Assembly (NCBI GenBank): GCA_937873245.1
Contig: CALMVY010000282.1
Coordinates: forward strand, 1 to 6,614
Source of the DNA: an uncultured Arthrobacter sp.
GTDB lineage: Bacteria > Actinomycetota > Actinomycetes > Actinomycetales > Micrococcaceae
Length of the DNA: 6,614 bases
Reading direction: 5' to 3'
Shown: positions 6,013 to 6,614 of the stretch, piece after piece
How positions within the stretch are numbered: position 1 is the first letter of the stretch
How the letters are laid out: each line of letters opens with the position of its first letter
Program-made: the position numbers and the translations under genes
Notes under the pieces: generated by a model
Database searches by the model: none
Seen by the model: the letters and a program-made list of their open reading frames with translations, nothing else
What the model was told of the DNA's origin: nothing

Positions 6013-6049
6013 TCCGTTAATTCGGCGCCCCGCGGTCGGCTATGAGTAT

Positions 6050-6086
6050 GTCAACTTGATCCAGGACAACTTGCGTCCCTGTTGAC
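6050..6086. repeat. Inverted GTCAAC/GTTGAC with internal CAACTTG direct repeat
   Basis: GTCAAC (6050-6055) is inverted as GTTGAC (6081-6086). CAACTTG occurs at 6052-6058 and 6067-6073, 15 bases apart. This may be an accessory site of the preceding cluster or chance. Confidence 0.2.
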
Positions 6087-6213
6087 CGACGCAATGCGCG
6101 CTGTATCGACCACTGTTTGCCGTCTGGTCTTGCATGGGAACGGCTGCCCGCGCTGTTTTGCAGGAATCTTGAGTACACCGTTTTAGTGCTTCTCAAAATT
6201 TCTTGCGTTGGTG

Positions 6214-6240
6214 TGTAACCTTTTGGACGGTCGCGGACAA
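6214..6240 (+). promoter_or_regulatory. Possible ECF-type promoter of the sigma factor gene
   Basis: TGTAACC (6214-6220) resembles the AAC-containing -35 of ECF promoters. CGGACAA (6234-6240) follows after 13 bases as a tentative -10. If used, transcription would begin within a few bases of the ATG at 6249, giving an almost leaderless message. This agrees with the lack of a good ribosome-binding site. ECF genes are often autoregulated. The match is suggestive only. Confidence 0.22.
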
Positions 6241-6248
6241 TACAGGTC

Positions 6249-6404
6249 ATGGGGAACGTTGAATTCGATGATGGGAGGCTATGGTCTCGCAGCATCAAGG
6301 GCGATGGCGAGGCCTTCAGGGTTTTGTACATCCGGTACCGCGACAGGATTTTCCGTCATGCCTATCGGCTGTCCGGGGACCGACAGGATGCCGAGGACAT
6401 CGCG
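6249..6404 (+). pseudogene. ECF-family RNA polymerase sigma factor, N-terminal fragment
   Basis: ATG at 6249 begins MGNVEFDDGRLWSRSIKGDG, then 'EAFRVLYIRYRDRIFRHAYR' and 'LSGDRQDAEDIA'. This is the classic sigma region 2.1-2.2, where helices bind core polymerase. ECF factors normally continue with a '(Q)E.FL..WR' type segment, then region 2.4 and region 4. Here the family likeness ends at residue 52 or so, inside the alternating CGCGCGCGCG tract at 6401-6410, and the frame continues as a formyltransferase domain. A functional sigma factor is therefore not encoded in this window. The style of the fragment and its AT-richer upstream region fit the same actinobacterial source as the fbp operon. 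Confidence 0.78.
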
Positions 6405-6614
6405 CGCGCGATACGCGCGTTCGATCCGATGCCCGGCGCGCGCAGCCGGCTCGGCGGCGTCGACGTGAAGATCTGGCGAGCGCACCCGGTTGATGCCAGC
6501 GGCATGGCCGGAGAAATCATTGCTGCGAGCGGCGACGCGCTCGTCGTCGCCTGTGGCGCCCAGGCCCGCGCGATTACCGAATTGCAGGCGGCCGGCGGGC
6601 GGCGCATGAGCGTT
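6405..6614 (+). CDS. fmt: Methionyl-tRNA formyltransferase, C-terminal domain fragment (runs off the window)
   Basis: In the same frame as the sigma fragment the sequence reads RAIRAFDPMPGARSRLGGVD, then 'VKIWRAHPVD', 'GDALVVACGAQARAITELQA' and 'AGGRRMSV' at the window edge. These are hallmarks of the C-terminal tRNA-binding domain of Fmt ('RAF.P.PGA', 'KIWRA', 'LQ.AGG.RM'). The enzyme formylates Met on initiator tRNA. The N-terminal catalytic Rossmann domain is missing, so this piece cannot be active here. No stop occurs before 6614. The sequence looks proteobacterial to me, unlike the central operon, but this was not measured. It is in frame with the ECF start, giving an apparent 122-residue open frame from 6249. 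Confidence 0.78.

Larger units (their letters stand above)
5825..6019. repeat. Direct repeats TGTCCGTTA...CAGTGG flanking the palindrome cluster
   Basis: TGTCCGTTA occurs at 5825-5833 and again at 5982-5990. Each copy is followed after 7 or 10 bases by CAGTGG(G)AC (5841-5849 and 6001-6009). A third, shorter copy TCCGTTA is at 6013-6019. The two longer copies lie 157 bases apart and bracket the 28-base palindrome at 5907-5934. They may be recombinase sites, transposon-end remnants or part of a small non-autonomous element. Confidence 0.45.

Noticed and set aside
5843..6085. Plus-strand ORF of 80 codons in the repeat cluster
   Set aside because: It runs straight through the palindromes, has no ribosome-binding site and shows no family likeness.
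1..6614. CRISPR array, tRNA, rRNA, insertion sequence with transposase, or toxin-antitoxin pair
   Set aside because: No regularly spaced repeats, tRNA-like cloverleaf, rRNA sequence, DDE/DEDD transposase or small paired ORFs were seen by eye.

Overview
The window is built around one complete, well-recognised operon of a high-GC actinobacterium: a three-gene ferric-iron ABC importer of the FbpABC type (1938-5762). Its leader carries a close match to the DtxR/IdeR iron box. The lipoprotein-type binding protein, the GTG starts, the GC-ending codons and the iron box suggest Micrococcales, probably an Arthrobacter relative. The genus is inferred from general familiarity and was not searched.

Left flank (1-1765): a mosaic of gene pieces. 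It starts with the C-terminal part of a class I SAM-dependent methyltransferase, followed tail-to-tail by the C-terminal part of a GFA-family protein on the minus strand. An internal piece of a phenylacetate-CoA ligase-like enzyme follows, then a hydrophobic tail of unknown origin. Next is a DUF3105 membrane-anchored protein gene broken by two stop codons and a one-base frameshift. About 300 bases after it have no convincing gene apart from a tiny ORF with a perfect Shine-Dalgarno sequence.

Centre (1766-5762): a regulatory region with a CRP/GlxR-like palindrome, a promoter candidate, the iron box and a leader with potential structure. Then come fbpA (binding protein), fbpB (two-domain permease) and fbpC (ATPase). 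The genes are spaced 4 bp apart and then overlap by 4 bp, so they are almost certainly one transcript. The lipoprotein captures ferric iron outside the membrane, the 12-helix permease carries it across, and the ATPase drives transport. DtxR/IdeR with Fe2+ would switch the operon off.

Right flank (5763-6614): a 486-base intergenic region holding a cluster of inverted and direct repeats that resembles a serine-resolvase res site, with no recombinase gene in view. It is followed by the start of an ECF sigma factor that changes, inside an alternating CG tract, into the C-terminal domain of methionyl-tRNA formyltransferase and stays open to the window end.

Several unrelated gene fragments joined in mid-domain make assembly or amplification chimerism the most likely explanation for both flanks. 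I see no convincing new multi-gene system. The least explained structure is the repeat cluster at 5825-6019.
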